The notes under the pieces are model-generated. The model was not told the origin of the DNA. It saw only the letters and a program-made list of their open reading frames with translations, and made no database searches. Position numbers and translations under genes: made by a program. DNA of 64,000 nucleotides from Anagrus nilaparvatae (taxonomy: Eukaryota; Arthropoda; Insecta; Hymenoptera; Mymaridae). The DNA lies in contig JAKSXM010000266.1 in the NCBI GenBank assembly GCA_022575985.1, positions 2,232,001 through 2,296,000 on the forward strand. The letters are read 5' to 3'. Positions 46,979 through 58,727 of this stretch are shown piece after piece. Position 1 is the stretch's first letter, and every line of letters begins with the position of its first letter.

Positions 46979-48546
46979 GTAACGTCCGGACATTAAAATT
47001 TTTTTTCCGTGTACATGAAATTTACTTTACATGTATACATGATGAAATTTTTAGGGGAATTTTAAATGTCACGACTTGGTAATTTTTAAACAAATTAATT
47101 TTTAAACTTTATTTTTAATAATAAATAATTTTTCGAATTTTTCCTAGTTTTAAAAATCGCCAAGTCAGAAATCATTTCCCTTGCGAGTTTCTTTTTCAAA
47201 CCTGTTTTTAAAACAGAAAAGGAAACTCATAAATGTATTATTATCATGTTTTTAATAGGTTTAAAAAAATATTAAATTTAGCTAATAAATTACGGACTTA
47301 AGGTCATAAATGTTTATTGAGAGGAAATTTATTAGTTGGGAAAACATTTTACTTTTATAGTAGAAATTAGACTTAACTAATAAATAAAATTGAAAAGCTC
47401 AATGGATATTTATTAGTAGTTTATTAGCTAAGAAAAAGTTATTTAAAAAAAATAAGCGAGAGTTATATTCTCATAGTTAAAATATTGTTATTAATAATAA
47501 AGAGAGTTGTACTTGGGCAATCAATAAATATTATATATTTTTCGTTTTTCAAGTAGAAACTCTCATACTTTAATATTATTTATAAGAAAATAATGATGAG
47601 AGGAAACTCTCGAAAATCTAACTAATCATAACATTTTTGTTCTGAAATATTTGGTCAAATTATTTTCAAATTAATTTCTAATGTAAAACTTTCAGTTTAG
47701 AATTGTTTATAACAATGATTGAATTTTCAGAATTTAAATAGTTTTATTATTAATGTTTTATATTTAATGAGAAAATTAAAGTAATTTAGGTTTTTCCATA
47801 ATTGGAAAACTGTAATATAGTTAATTATAATAGGAAAAAAATGGAATTCAAAGTTAAGGTTTCAGTTTAAATTTTTACAGTGTACATGATATTCAAATGA
47901 GCCCTTTTGTTTTAAAAATACATAAATTAACTCTAATCAGTCCAGGGGACATCGGAAGATCTTCCGAGTCATCATATTTCCCACTCTAATTTTTATGGGA
48001 GAAGTGAATATTGATAATAATAGTGAAATTTCTCTAGGAGGGAATTTTTGACTATTGGGGAAAACTTATCAACCAATAGAGTATTGACATATCGGGACTA
48101 GCGCGTGGGAGATTTTGAAGTGTAGGGAACTAAACTATTATTATCAATTTTCATAAATACCCAAGTTTAAGCTGAAAAAGGCCTTCTATTTTTTATTGAG
48201 CTCAAGAAAACACATAGTACTCACGTTTTAAATTAAAAACTTTAACTTTGAATTTTATTAAGTTCATGTAAAATTTTATTAATTATACTTAAACATTTTT
48301 ATTAACAATTTTTAGTAATTAAAGTTTGTGTAATTTCTCACTTTTAAAAATATTTTGATTTGATTTTTAAATAAATAATAATTTAACTTTAACTCGTGTC
48401 ATCAATTTATTTAAAAAAAAAAAGGATTATACAATCCATAAATATTTTTGAAAGCTGACAATTATTTTTCATCAAGAAATATCAAAAGTAAGTAATAATT
48501 TTATTATTTTATTCATTTTATAATTTGTTAATTTTATTTAACAACA
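46979..48546 (-). repeat. candidate 5' LTR of the old BEL/Pao copy
   Basis: TGTAACGTCCGGACATT begins directly next to the Gag relic, and TTTAACAACA lies near 48537-48546, giving TG…CA-type ends. No primer binding site with a TGG start is visible between it and gag, so the limits are weak. It contains no gene. Confidence 0.3.
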
Positions 48547-49673
48547 TCTAAAGATCAAAGTAGTCAGTACGGCCCTGGAGCAAATTTCAGGAACAGTCCT
48601 CCTAAAAATAGAATCCAAATAAATGCTTGAATATTCTTCGAGTTAAAAATTTATTTGTCAAACTTTATATTTAAATATTTTTGTAAGACTCCGTTTAAGA
48701 GTACTTTACATAATTTTATTCAAGTTGTCAATCTGATCTAAGATTAACTCATTTATGTCAGTCATATTTGATTAAATTGAAATTTAATTTTTATTTTTTT
48801 TTTATTTTTTATAGCTAAATCTTTTCACCTGAATAAAATTAAAAGATATTTAAAAAAAATGAAGTATAAAATATATACATTTTTAAAATATGTATTTACT
48901 TTAATTTGTTTGAGTATAGCAGAAAATATAGAAGAGTTTGACGTTCAGGTGGTAAATTTTCAATTATACTGTTAGTTTTTTTGAATCCCATATCAAGACA
49001 TCTATCTACTTCATCTAAGACTTAAATTTGCATAAAAAGAAAAAATATTAATTTTTTATCAGGTAATTAATGCTTCACTTTGCTTTAAATTTAATACCTA
49101 ATTTCATATTTCTGCACTTGAATAATGGATTTTTATCAATGAGTTAAAGTAAACGCCCATGTTTGCATATGAAAATATTACATTTGTCTATTCTGTTTTA
49201 TTCAATGTGAAGATCTTTTCCTTCGTTCATAAAAGCTGTAGACTAATATGATACTAACTTTGTATAAGGTTCCATAAATTTGATAAGAATAACTCATCGA
49301 GTTGGTGAAATAATTAGTGCACCCAAGCCATAAAAACTTCTCCATGTATTTTTATGCACTACTTTTATAACCTTAAGAATGAAATCTATAATGATTGTTG
49401 AAAATTACAAAATTAAAATTAATAAAGTGAAATATTTTAAAAAACATAAAATATTATTTACCGATATCAAATAAAAAGCTAAAGCTTTTCCATTACAAGA
49501 CCTTTGCCTTCAAGAGCCAGGTAAAATTCTCTGACATATTTAAATATCTGTTACTGTCACAGAATCACTGTCTTTTAATCCTGTTTGTGTTAACTTTGAT
49601 CAAGGTAATTCTGTAAAATTTTGCATTTTCAAAATATTTTTTTTTTTATAAAAAAATAGTAAACACAAAATAA

Positions 49674-49805
49674 CCACATGTCTACTACTGATCACAACAT
49701 TCACAATATTCACAACCTTTACGGACCTACTTTTACGGACCACATGTCTACTACTGATCACAACATTCACAATATTCACAACCTTTACGGACCTATTTTT
49801 AATGC
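49674..49805 (+). repeat. 66-bp tandem duplication
   Basis: CCACATGTCTACTACTGATC starts at 49674 and again at 49740. The two copies are almost identical, so the duplication is recent. Confidence 0.95.
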
Positions 49806-51884
49806 TTTAATTAAATTTATTGACTGTTTATAAATAAATGTTTATAATATTATATTTTATGTTCAAATAATTGCATTTATAATTTAATTATAATTTTTTA
49901 ACTATTATCATAATACTAAATAATAGAAAAGTGCAATTTCAAGTGTCAAAATGCGGTTGTATATACTATGGGTTGTATGGGCTAGTAACTAAACCTTACG
50001 TATTTTTTTTATCTCTCAACTTAATAAAAAAAAACCCACACGTGCTAATGTAGACTAAAGCAGAACGTGCGCTTTGATTTTTATTATTAGAAATATAATT
50101 TGATATCATTTAAAAAAAAATTCAATAAATATTTAAAATTAAAATCAATAACTTTAATTTGATGCTTAAAAAAATACATTATTATACAATAATTGAACTG
50201 AAGAGTAAGGTAAATTTTATTTAGTCTTATTTATATAGGTTATATTGATACAAGTTCAATAATAAAAAAACTGATTATTAATCTTAGGAATTGCTGATTC
50301 TTAATTATATAATGTTCAGATATTGATTAGTTAATGCCAATCTGATTCAACCTGATAGATCCAAAAAGCAATATTAACTTGCAGATACTATATTAAAATA
50401 AGATTAAATGTGTAGAATAGAATCCAAGTTTCAGCGATAATTGAATATAGATAAAATTTGTAAGTATTATTCGTTATAAATAACTTACATTAATAAAAAT
50501 ATAGCACATAAAATATAAATAAAATCATAAAAATATAGTTTGTTATTTATTTAATGTTTTCAGACAGTAAATCTAATAAAATAAATTATATTCCTAAATT
50601 TTATTCCTCTGTTATACAAGTTTCCTCAATGGATCAAGACAAGCTAAATTTATATAATAGCAACATCATGTTTAAAATTTGTTCATAGTTTTTGAATAAT
50701 CTGCCTTTAAAATTGGAACATATCAGATTGTATTCTTATACCAAAAAAACTAACATAGAATCACTTTTAGTTAATCGTTGTGGTAGCTTTTGCAAAAAAG
50801 TATAAATCAGAATTATAAACATTATTTTATTTTGTAGATGTGTAAAAATAAGTGATGCTAACTGATGTGATTCTAGAATTATGAAAAAAATTAAAGTGAT
50901 TGAAATTAAAAAGTGAAAAGAGTCTTATTTTTTAAAATGCATATTGTGAAATTTAAAGTTTGTATTACATGTTACGAGTTATAATATAGATACTATTACC
51001 CTACAGCTTCTTTTTTGATCTTAAAAAGCATTAAAAAATAAAATATTTTTGATAGAAAAATTATATCTTTCTAAAGTGGTATGTCAACCAAAGAATTAGA
51101 TGGAACGTTATATCCATGATTTGATAAAATTTTTTTTTGCAGTACTGAATTAGACTAAAAGATAATAATAAAAAGAGTTAAACTTTAAAGTTACTTGACG
51201 AAGAAAATCTTAAATTTTAAGACTGTTTTGCAAAGACAAAGTTCTCAAATAACTAGATTAAAAATTATAAGAATCGCATTGGTACAATGATGATAATTTA
51301 CATAATATTATGAAGGCGCTCAAGTTGTTTTATCATAGGGAAATGAAGAAGACAATATTAAAATGTAAAAAAATTATGGAATTCCTTTGAAATAAAGTTC
51401 AAGAAGCAAGAAAATGAATGTTAAACATCATTATTTAATAAAAGCTGTAAACCAGATACAGTAAAAACTTGTTTTACAAATTTAATCCTTTTGAACTAGA
51501 TTGTTAAAATGAATTTTAGATGAAATGCATAAAAAATTAATCCTGAATATAAAATTGTTTTTTTTTCTAGTATGCTTGAGTAATCAAATTTTATTGCTTT
51601 GAAAATTAGAAAGCAGATTATAGTTAAAGACTTACTGAGCAAATTGAACTCATTTGTTCAGACATACATGCTTTTCAAGAAGAAATTGAGGTGAAAAATT
51701 TTTTTCGCACTCTAATATTCTCCTCTCCATCGCCATATGATAAAAAAAACTTGAGCACCTTCATACTATTATGTAAATTAGCATCATTGGACCAATGCGA
51801 TCTCTGTTTATGCTTTCTCCATTCAGGGTAGTTGTATGATTGTCGATAAAGATCAAATTTTGCAAGAATTATTAAAGGTATTTG

Positions 51885-52135
51885 CAGGGTGCATTATTCA
51901 TGCGCCATTTGGAAAACAAGATAAACTTTTTCTTCCAGATGGAAGATGCATAAAAATCATATCTTAATGACTTATGCTAGTAGGGTACATTAATCATGCA
52001 CCATCAACTGCTAAAAAAAAGCCTGGAAAACCTTTTCTTCCAGTTGGAAGATGCATAAAAATCATATCTTAACGACTTATGACAGCAGGGTACATTAATC
52101 ATGCACCATCAACTGCTAAAAAAACCTGCAAAATT
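51885..52135 (+). repeat. about 105-bp tandem repeat, two full copies plus partials
   Basis: TCTTCCAG(A/T)TGGAAGATGC recurs at 51931 and 52036, with AGGGTACATTAATCATGCACC recurring likewise. A diverged partial unit precedes (GGGTGCATTATTCATGCGCC) and another follows. Confidence 0.85.
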
Positions 52136-52913
52136 AAAAGGCGCATAAAAATAATATAATAACAACTTATGACAAGTTTGAAAATGTAATAGCATGTGAT
52201 TTTATTAGATTTGCTGTTACATAACTATTTTGAAAAATATTTATTTATTAGTACTTAACCTCAATTTGAATTTTTTTCGTAGGATATTTTCAATTTAGAT
52301 ATATCAAAACTGCATTTATAAATATTTTATTATGTATGTACTATTAGTTGCTAAAAAAATAGTAGGGTACACTCTAAAAAATGAAAAAAACGAATGCAGA
52401 AATTTTTTTAAAATTATTGATCTCACGTTCATTTTATAAAATGGATTAGGTTTTTAGACACTTTCTACAATTGAGCGATAGTCGCCTGCGATTGAACGCT
52501 GCGCGTGCGATTGGCAGGAAGGCAATTGTTGTAAAAAAAAAAAGAAAAATATGTGAGAATAGGGTTTATGAAGTGGAAACAGGTGGGGAATCGTGAAATA
52601 AAAAGAAAAAACATAAACAAATGCATTTGCATAACCTATTGTATATAAAATAAAGTTATGAAAAAGAGTTTTAAAAAAATAATTGAGAATGTTATTTGAA
52701 TTTAAAGAAAATTAGTAATTTAATCATAAAACAGGTAAAAAATTATTTATTTATTTTCTGCAATTAAATATTATTACTTAACAATGTCCCATTTGCAGAG
52801 ATGAGTATTCAATTCTTGATTAGCCAAATCTGAGAGAAAAACAACATTGTCATCGTCATTCAAATTATTATTAGATCGTTTGAAAGTTAAATATTTAATA
52901 CTTAATTGTACAG

Positions 52914-53805
52914 AGCAGCGAAGAAACTGAAGAACAAGCAGATTCTGAGTATGGTACAGCAACGGGTAGTGATTCTGAAAATGATTCTCAAGACAAAAAT
53001 TTAAGAGAAAGTGGAGATGGTCAAGAAGAAGAAGAAGATAAGCAAGAAAAAAAGCTTGATGATGATGAAGATCGGAGAAATCCACAGTACATTCCTAAAA
53101 AAGGAACATTTTATGAACACGATGATACAGCTGCCGAAGAAATGAATGAAGTTGTTGAAGAACCTCAGCCAGAAAGGGAGTCAAAAGATAAAAAAGTTGG
53201 AAAAGAAAAGGATGACAAATGACATCATGATAAGTACATTGATGTAGAACAAGCACCAAAAAGTCATGCTGAATTAATAGCTATTTGTGGTCATGATATT
53301 AGGAATGAAGAAGGGCCTCCAAGAGCAAGGAGAAAAAGAAGATACGGGTAATTGTAAATAGAATTTTTGCCATAAATCATTTAATTTTTAAATAAAGTGT
53401 TGTATATTTTTATACATTAAAACTTTTAATCACTAGTAAAGAGGACCAACTACATATACTCGTAACTGGGAAGACGAAGATGCATATGGCATAGCAGTGA
53501 GTACGGCAACAACTCCAAAAAGGAAAATTAAAAAATATAGTCGCAGCAAAGAAGAGTTTCCTGCGTTAAATGCTACTGAGGTAATTTATTATATAAGTTA
53601 AAAACATCATTTACATACTTTTCAAGCAATTTTTTCAATTTTGTTGTTGTTTTTTATTAACAGGAAAATTCAAAAATTAAAAAAGAACAACCTGTAATTA
53701 CTTCTGCTTGGTATAGTAACAAAAACAAAATTCAAAATAAAGTTCAAGATTTTCCTTCTCTTTCTGTAAATCATAAAACTAACGTTCATCAGGGCTTGGA
53801 TAGTT
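52914..53805 (+). pseudogene. btz: barentsz/CASC3-like exons with TGA at the SELOR tryptophan
   Basis: Three exon-like segments (52914-53347, 53442-53580, 53664-about 53805) with GT-AG borders. The first has an acidic N-terminus, then NPQYIPKKGTFYEHDD, KVGKEKDD, TGA, HHDKYIDVEQAPKSHAE and RNEEGPPRARRKRRYG. The second reads TTYTRNWEDEDAYG. This is the SELOR region of barentsz/CASC3, the exon-junction-complex core factor that clamps eIF4A3. The TGA at 53220-53222 stands exactly where the family has the Trp (TGG) that contacts eIF4A3 (W218 in human). No upstream exon with a start codon is visible. Most likely a duplicated pseudogene; a sequencing error or readthrough cannot be excluded. Confidence 0.75.
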
Positions 53806-53849
53806 CGATGTTAGTTAAGACTTTTGTTTTAAATTTATAATTGAAAATA

Positions 53850-54170
53850 TTGAGTCTGGCCCTTCTCGACTCCAAAAGCAAAGTGGAGCTGTGAAATGGC
53901 AATTTTTTAAACTTTAAGTCCTACTTGAAATAAAAATAAGTAAAAATTTTGCATAAAATATAATAACTAACATTAAAAACCATTTTTTTATAATTAAAAT
54001 AACTATTTGAAATATCTATTTTAACAACTATTTTAAGAAATCAAATTTTTAAAACGAAGAATAGATTAATATTGTTTGTTTTCAATTCAAGCTGGACCTA
54101 AATTTATAAAAAAAATCACCATTTCACAGCTCCAATTTTTTTTAGGAGTAGGAAAGAGCCGGTCTTAATA
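53850..54170. mobile_element. MITE-like inverted-repeat insertion in the pseudogene
   Basis: Left TGGAGCTGTGAAATGG (53883-53898) and right CCATTTCACAGCTCCA (54118-54133) are exact complements. Outer parts (GAGTCTGGCCCTTCTCGACT and, complemented, AAGACCGGCTCTTTCCTACT) pair imperfectly. This suggests a small inverted-repeat element of about 320 bases between barentsz-like segments. Confidence 0.6.
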
Positions 54171-54224
54171 TATTACAATTATTTAAAAAACTATTAAAAA
54201 ATTTTATTAAACAAATTTTTTAGG

Positions 54225-54480
54225 GATGAACATTAAATACCAAATGAAAAAAGCGAATCTTCGTGGCAAAAAGAAACAAAAAATGTATCAAACAATCAAA
54301 ATGCAAATGAAAGTATTCAAACAACAAGCGAGTCTGAAAAAATGTTATTATTAAAAGCATCAATGGATAAAAAGTTAGAGCCTACCAATTTAGCATTGAG
54401 TAGAGCTCGAGGGAAAGGATTTAGAGCTATAACAAATAATAATCTTGGAAACAGAATTGTATTCTTAAGTTATTCAAAAC
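54225..54480 (+). pseudogene. coding-like segment, possibly further barentsz-derived exon
   Basis: Open in one frame: SSWQKETKNVSNNQNANES … KKLEPTNLALSRARGKGFRA. Low-complexity Asn/Ser/Lys sequence like the C-terminal half of barentsz, but not diagnostic. It runs into the first ZDHHC-like exon without a clear intron. Confidence 0.35.
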
Positions 54481-54484
54481 AAGT

Positions 54485-55730
54485 TTTAGTGATCCTGGTG
54501 TAATACCTCGTGCTTCATGTGAAGAGGCTGGTTACATAGAAAAACAAATTGGTACTTGACTTTTTTATTAATTTTAAAAACTTTTATTTATATAAGTATT
54601 TTCAATACCTTTATTGCAGAAGTGCCAAATAACGGTAACCCCTCAAGCTATTCGCAACAAAGACCATCAACTCGAACTAAAGAAGTTTTAATAAAAGGGC
54701 AACCAGAAAAGCTAAAGTATTGTTTTACATGTAAAATATTTAGACCATCTAGAGCCTCTCATTGCAGTTTATGTGATAATTGTGTTGGTAAGCATTTTGT
54801 TTTTTAATTTTTTAAATATTTGATACAAATTATAAATTATTTTTGTTTATAATTGCAGAAAGATTTGACCATCACTGCCCATGGGTCGGCAATTGTGTTG
54901 GACGTAGAAATTATCAATATTTTTATGCATTATTTATAGTATGTTTAGCTTTCTTATCTGTTTTTATATTTGCCTGTGCAATAACGCATATTTTACTATG
55001 TAAGTTAAATATCATTTTTTTATTAATAGTTTTAAAATATTTTTTTAACATCATTATGCTTTTAATTCTAGTAACAGGAGATAATAGACCCTTAATAGAA
55101 GCTATTAGGCTATCTCTTATTTACATTTTCATTTTTTTTTTTTAAATACTAAATGCTTGTTGAAGAAATCTTATAATAAAAATTATTGTTTATTAAATTA
55201 AAGGTTCTTTTATTAGTAAGAGAGGCCAAGAAACTGTTAATCTTTACAGTCAAGGAAATGCTTGTGAAAATTGTTTTTATGTACTTTCTGGACCAAAGCC
55301 TCCTAGTCTGATTGGTATATATAACCCATAAAGATTAAATGAAATTGAAATGCTTGTTAAAATGTGTTATGCATTTATGAATAAAAAAAATTTTTTTTTA
55401 TAGAAGAGGAATCGTTACACCAGAATATAAGGCTGAGCAAGATCTTATAAGTGAAAGACCTACATTATCTATGTCCAAGAGCTTTGAAAATATAAAAATT
55501 GTTCAACCACAGGTAAATTATAAAATATTGACATACCTATTTGTGTTTATATTTACAATGCATTGCTTTTCATCGCGAGTAATCAAATTCTATTGCATCT
55601 GAATTTTAGCCCAATGGTATTGAAGTTAATCCTGCTGATACTAACAGTGAAGTATCAGGGTCATTAAATAATTTAGTTCCAGGACATCATTTATAGATAG
55701 ACATTTCATTACATATAGAATCAATTAACG
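54485..55730 (+). pseudogene. app: ZDHHC14/18 (app)-like palmitoyltransferase exons, internally deleted
   Basis: Exons with GT-AG borders are 54485-54551 ([20 protein letters not shown]), 54620-54787 ([36 protein letters not shown]), 54859-54999 ([20 protein letters not shown] and a membrane segment), 55072-about 55130, about 55198-55314 (KGSFISKRGQETVNLYSQG), 55404-55512 and 55610-55730. The DHHC zinc-binding core is intact in sequence. However, about 40 residues expected between exon 4 and KGSF, including a membrane segment, are missing. A TAG at 55694 interrupts the last exon, which otherwise reads on to a proper GTGAGT donor. The first N-terminal exons are absent. Known role of the family: S-palmitoylation at membranes; Drosophila app acts in Fat signalling. 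This copy looks dead. Confidence 0.75.
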
Positions 55731-56469
55731 GTGAGTCTACTATTTTTGATAACTTTTAACTATTTCTTTGTTCTCACGAAAAAAAAAAATAACGAAATGA
55801 TTCAGACCATAAAAAAGCTTTTAATTATGAATGTTAAACGTACGACCTACTCCAGAAATATTCTTTATTTGTAATTTATAGACTGCATTTAGCTTATTTC
55901 TGTTTAGCTATTTAAAACCACAATCTAAAAAGTGGTAAATTCCTTAGGGATGAGTTGAATTTTTCTTGAATTATTTTTTTGAATTCTTATTCTGTATTTT
56001 TGATTAGCTTGCTACTTACTTATGATTTACGTAAATTTGTGGTTTTTTGGAAAGAGTATGAATTATATTTGCTTATATTATTTTATTTTATTATTTAAAT
56101 GGATAAAGATTTTTGACGATATATTTGTATAAGGATTTTTTCAAAAAATAGCTCAGTTTTTTTTCTGGAAAATTCTTAATGAACAAGTCAAATTTTCAGT
56201 CTATTAGCTTGCATGGTTATTCTAATTTTGGTTTAATTGCATCGATATTTTTCCTTAAAGAAAAAAATAGGTCTGTTTATAGAATTTGAAAAGACTTTTG
56301 GAGTCTTATTCCTTAAAAAATATACGCATAAACCAAACCTACATTTTTTTTTATCCTTGCATTTTTAAAAAATTTAAAACATTATTGTTTTAATGCATTT
56401 AAATGTTTTATATACTGTTATAAAAAGCACATTAAATTATAACATACTTTTTTAAAATTAATTTTTCAG

Positions 56470-57112
56470 GTAGTACAACAAATAGTGTGTCATCTTGTAT
56501 TAAGCGAGCTACCATTAGCATCTTTAATCATAGCACCAATAGATATTGATGAAATAGCACCACTAACATCTCGTTCAAGTCTTGTATTACCACCAACACC
56601 TCAAAAAGATACTTCAAATAAAATTTTTAATACACCACTTTCAGCCTCATGTTTAAGATTACTTCAAGATAAAACAATGATTGAATCTGCATTAAATCTT
56701 GATTCACTTATTGCAATTATAATGCGTTGTTGACACCGTGAACCTACAGGAATTGCTAGATGTATTGCCCTTTCAAGTATCGTCATGTTTGTTTATAGAC
56801 AATTATCTGCTAAAGTAGTTCATCGAACTGTACCTGCTGCAATTAATTTTCTCTTATTGTCTTTAAGGGTAAGAATATAATTTTTTTTTAGTTCTGAACT
56901 ACTAAATGCTTTGAGTTTAAATTTCAAGAATTTTCAAAATAGATTGTTGTTTTAAGAAGCATTTTTTCTATTCATAAAAAAAAAATACAAATTTATTAAT
57001 GTTTTTAAATTTTTAAGGTACTTTATCTATTGTGAGTGACGAGATTGTTGCTGAAACATTAAAAAAATTTACGGACAACAAGTTGATTGAAGAGAAAAAA
57101 TTGGATCGTTAA
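56470..57112 (+). pseudogene. further exon-like segments, partly ZDHHC tail, partly unidentified
   Basis: 56470-56872 is bounded by TTTTTCAG and AAG|GGTAAG. Its frame reads APIDIDEIAPLTSRSSLVLP, LLQDKTMIESALNLDSL, then TGA at about 56731, then in the same phase HREPTGIARCIALSSIVMFV. The first part resembles the C-terminal tail of insect app-like palmitoyltransferases; the last part I do not recognise. A final segment from about 57018 reads VSDEIVAETLKKFTDNKLI and ends in TAA. All are consistent with decayed exons. Confidence 0.4.
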
Positions 57113-57830
57113 ACAAAAGTTCCACAAAAAATATGGTTATGATAATATCATTTAAAAAGATTTAAGATCCACCTGTAAAAAGATTTGTATTTTTATTCAT
57201 AAAATATAATAATTAAAAACAGAATTAATTAAAACCAAAGTTGCCAGAGTTAAACTGAAAGGCTTAAAAAAATTATATTTTTTTTTTTATTTTTATAAAT
57301 GTAACATTATATAAGCAATGTAAACATTGTATATTACATTCATATATATGTATAAGTAGTTTCTGTTTTTTTCAAACAAGAAATTTTTTTTTTTTTTTAT
57401 TTTGTAATTAAAAAACATTTTTTCAAACAAAATGTAGAGAATATATTATTTATAGCAAATTATTAAATAAATATCTTTGATTAATTTAAAGCGATAAATT
57501 TTGTAACAAATTCAATGATACTTTTTTATTTTAATGTCAAACCTTATACTGTTCTGGGTTCGGTTTCATTTTTAAATGTGGGGCATCTATTGCGAAGATT
57601 TGAAGCTACTTTCAATTGAATGAAGCACTAATTTATTTATCATTGCGATATTTTTGCACAACCAACTTAAAAGTAACAGATAATATAAATAAATTAAACA
57701 TTAAAAATTTGGTAGTTATAAAATAAACTGTTTTTATTATAAAGAATATTATGCAGAAAGTTAATTACATGAAAATGGAGTATACAAGACACATTTTTTT
57801 TAATGAAGGCTTCGGTGTTTCATTTAAACT
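57113..57830. other. non-coding spacer downstream of the Harbinger locus
   Basis: AT-rich. Possible polyadenylation signals for both flanking units. No terminal inverted repeat could be matched to the right side of the Harbinger locus. Confidence 0.45.
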
Positions 57831-58273
57831 TTAATTAAAATATTTCCTGCTCTTTGTAATGTGTTCTTTAAGGAAACTTAGATTATTATAGTAAATAAAA
57901 TTATTAGTAAACGGGGCTGAACCTCTTGGCAAACTCATTTCTTTTTTGTAAATATCTCTGTATGTTGAGAATAACTTTTTCCATAGATCATGTACATATT
58001 GACCTAAAAAATGAAATACAATAATCCCTAATAAGTGAAAATAAAGAAGAAAAAACAATGTTTATAAACAGAATTGTTTTGATAAATATTTACTAATTGT
58101 TTACCATTATAATTACGTTCTAGAAGATAATTAAGAGAACTTGCTATTGATTCATATTCTTGAAGATCGTTCTTCTTTTCTTCATATTGAGGATGTTGTT
58201 TAGAGTATAGATATGTTCTATCTCTCACAGCCTCGATAATTAATTCTATATGTAGGTCTTTTGGTATTTCCAT
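57831..58273 (-). CDS. small MADF-domain protein, two exons
   Basis: Exon 1 is 58273-58105 and exon 2 is 58003-57831, with a GT-AG intron (AATG|GTAAAC … TTTTTTAG|GTC). The ATG at 58273 gives 113 aa. The protein is essentially one MADF (Myb/SANT-like) domain: ELIIEAVRDRTYLYSKQHP at the start, YVHDLWKKLFSTYRDIYKKE in the middle and NNLSFLKEHI at the end. These match the three-helix pattern that binds DNA and partner proteins. It lies on the same strand as, and about 460 bases downstream of, the Harbinger transposase. Harbinger elements normally encode one such accessory protein. No lesions are seen. Confidence 0.7.
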
Positions 58274-58727
58274 AATAAATTATTTATCTTTAATATTTAT
58301 TTTAAATTACGAACTGCTATAAGTTGTTATAAAATGTTTACTTTTTTAAAATAAGTACCTTCATAACCTCAAAATTATTGAGTTTATGTAAACAACTTTA
58401 TTTTCAACAACAAAATTTTTTTTCAAACATTTACTCCAAAAAAAAAACTCCAAAAAATTTCGACCAATGATAAATTGGGTTATAGAAAGGAAATGAAATG
58501 ATAAACCATATGATATTTTAATTTTTAAGACACATCAAATGCATTTTATGCAAATAAATTTTATTTTTTATTTTTAATTATAAGATGCCTATTCTCAAAG
58601 ATAAAATAAAACACTTTTTTAACTGTAACTATTTTTATGATTGGAATGACAGATTAATGTCAAGACTCAAGATAATAAAAAATCTTATACTAAAGAATTA
58701 AATAATATTTTTCTTATAAACATAAAT

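Larger units (their letters stand above)
48547..52913. other. AT-rich non-coding stretch with short tandem duplications
   Basis: I see no gene here. It contains two local duplications listed separately, and otherwise unique AT-rich sequence. A minus-strand open frame at 52774-53085 overlaps the barentsz-like exon and is mostly its shadow. Confidence 0.45.

Noticed and set aside
52774..53085. 103-aa minus-strand open frame
   Set aside because: Most of it is the shadow of the acidic barentsz-like exon; only its C-terminal part lies outside and it matches nothing.
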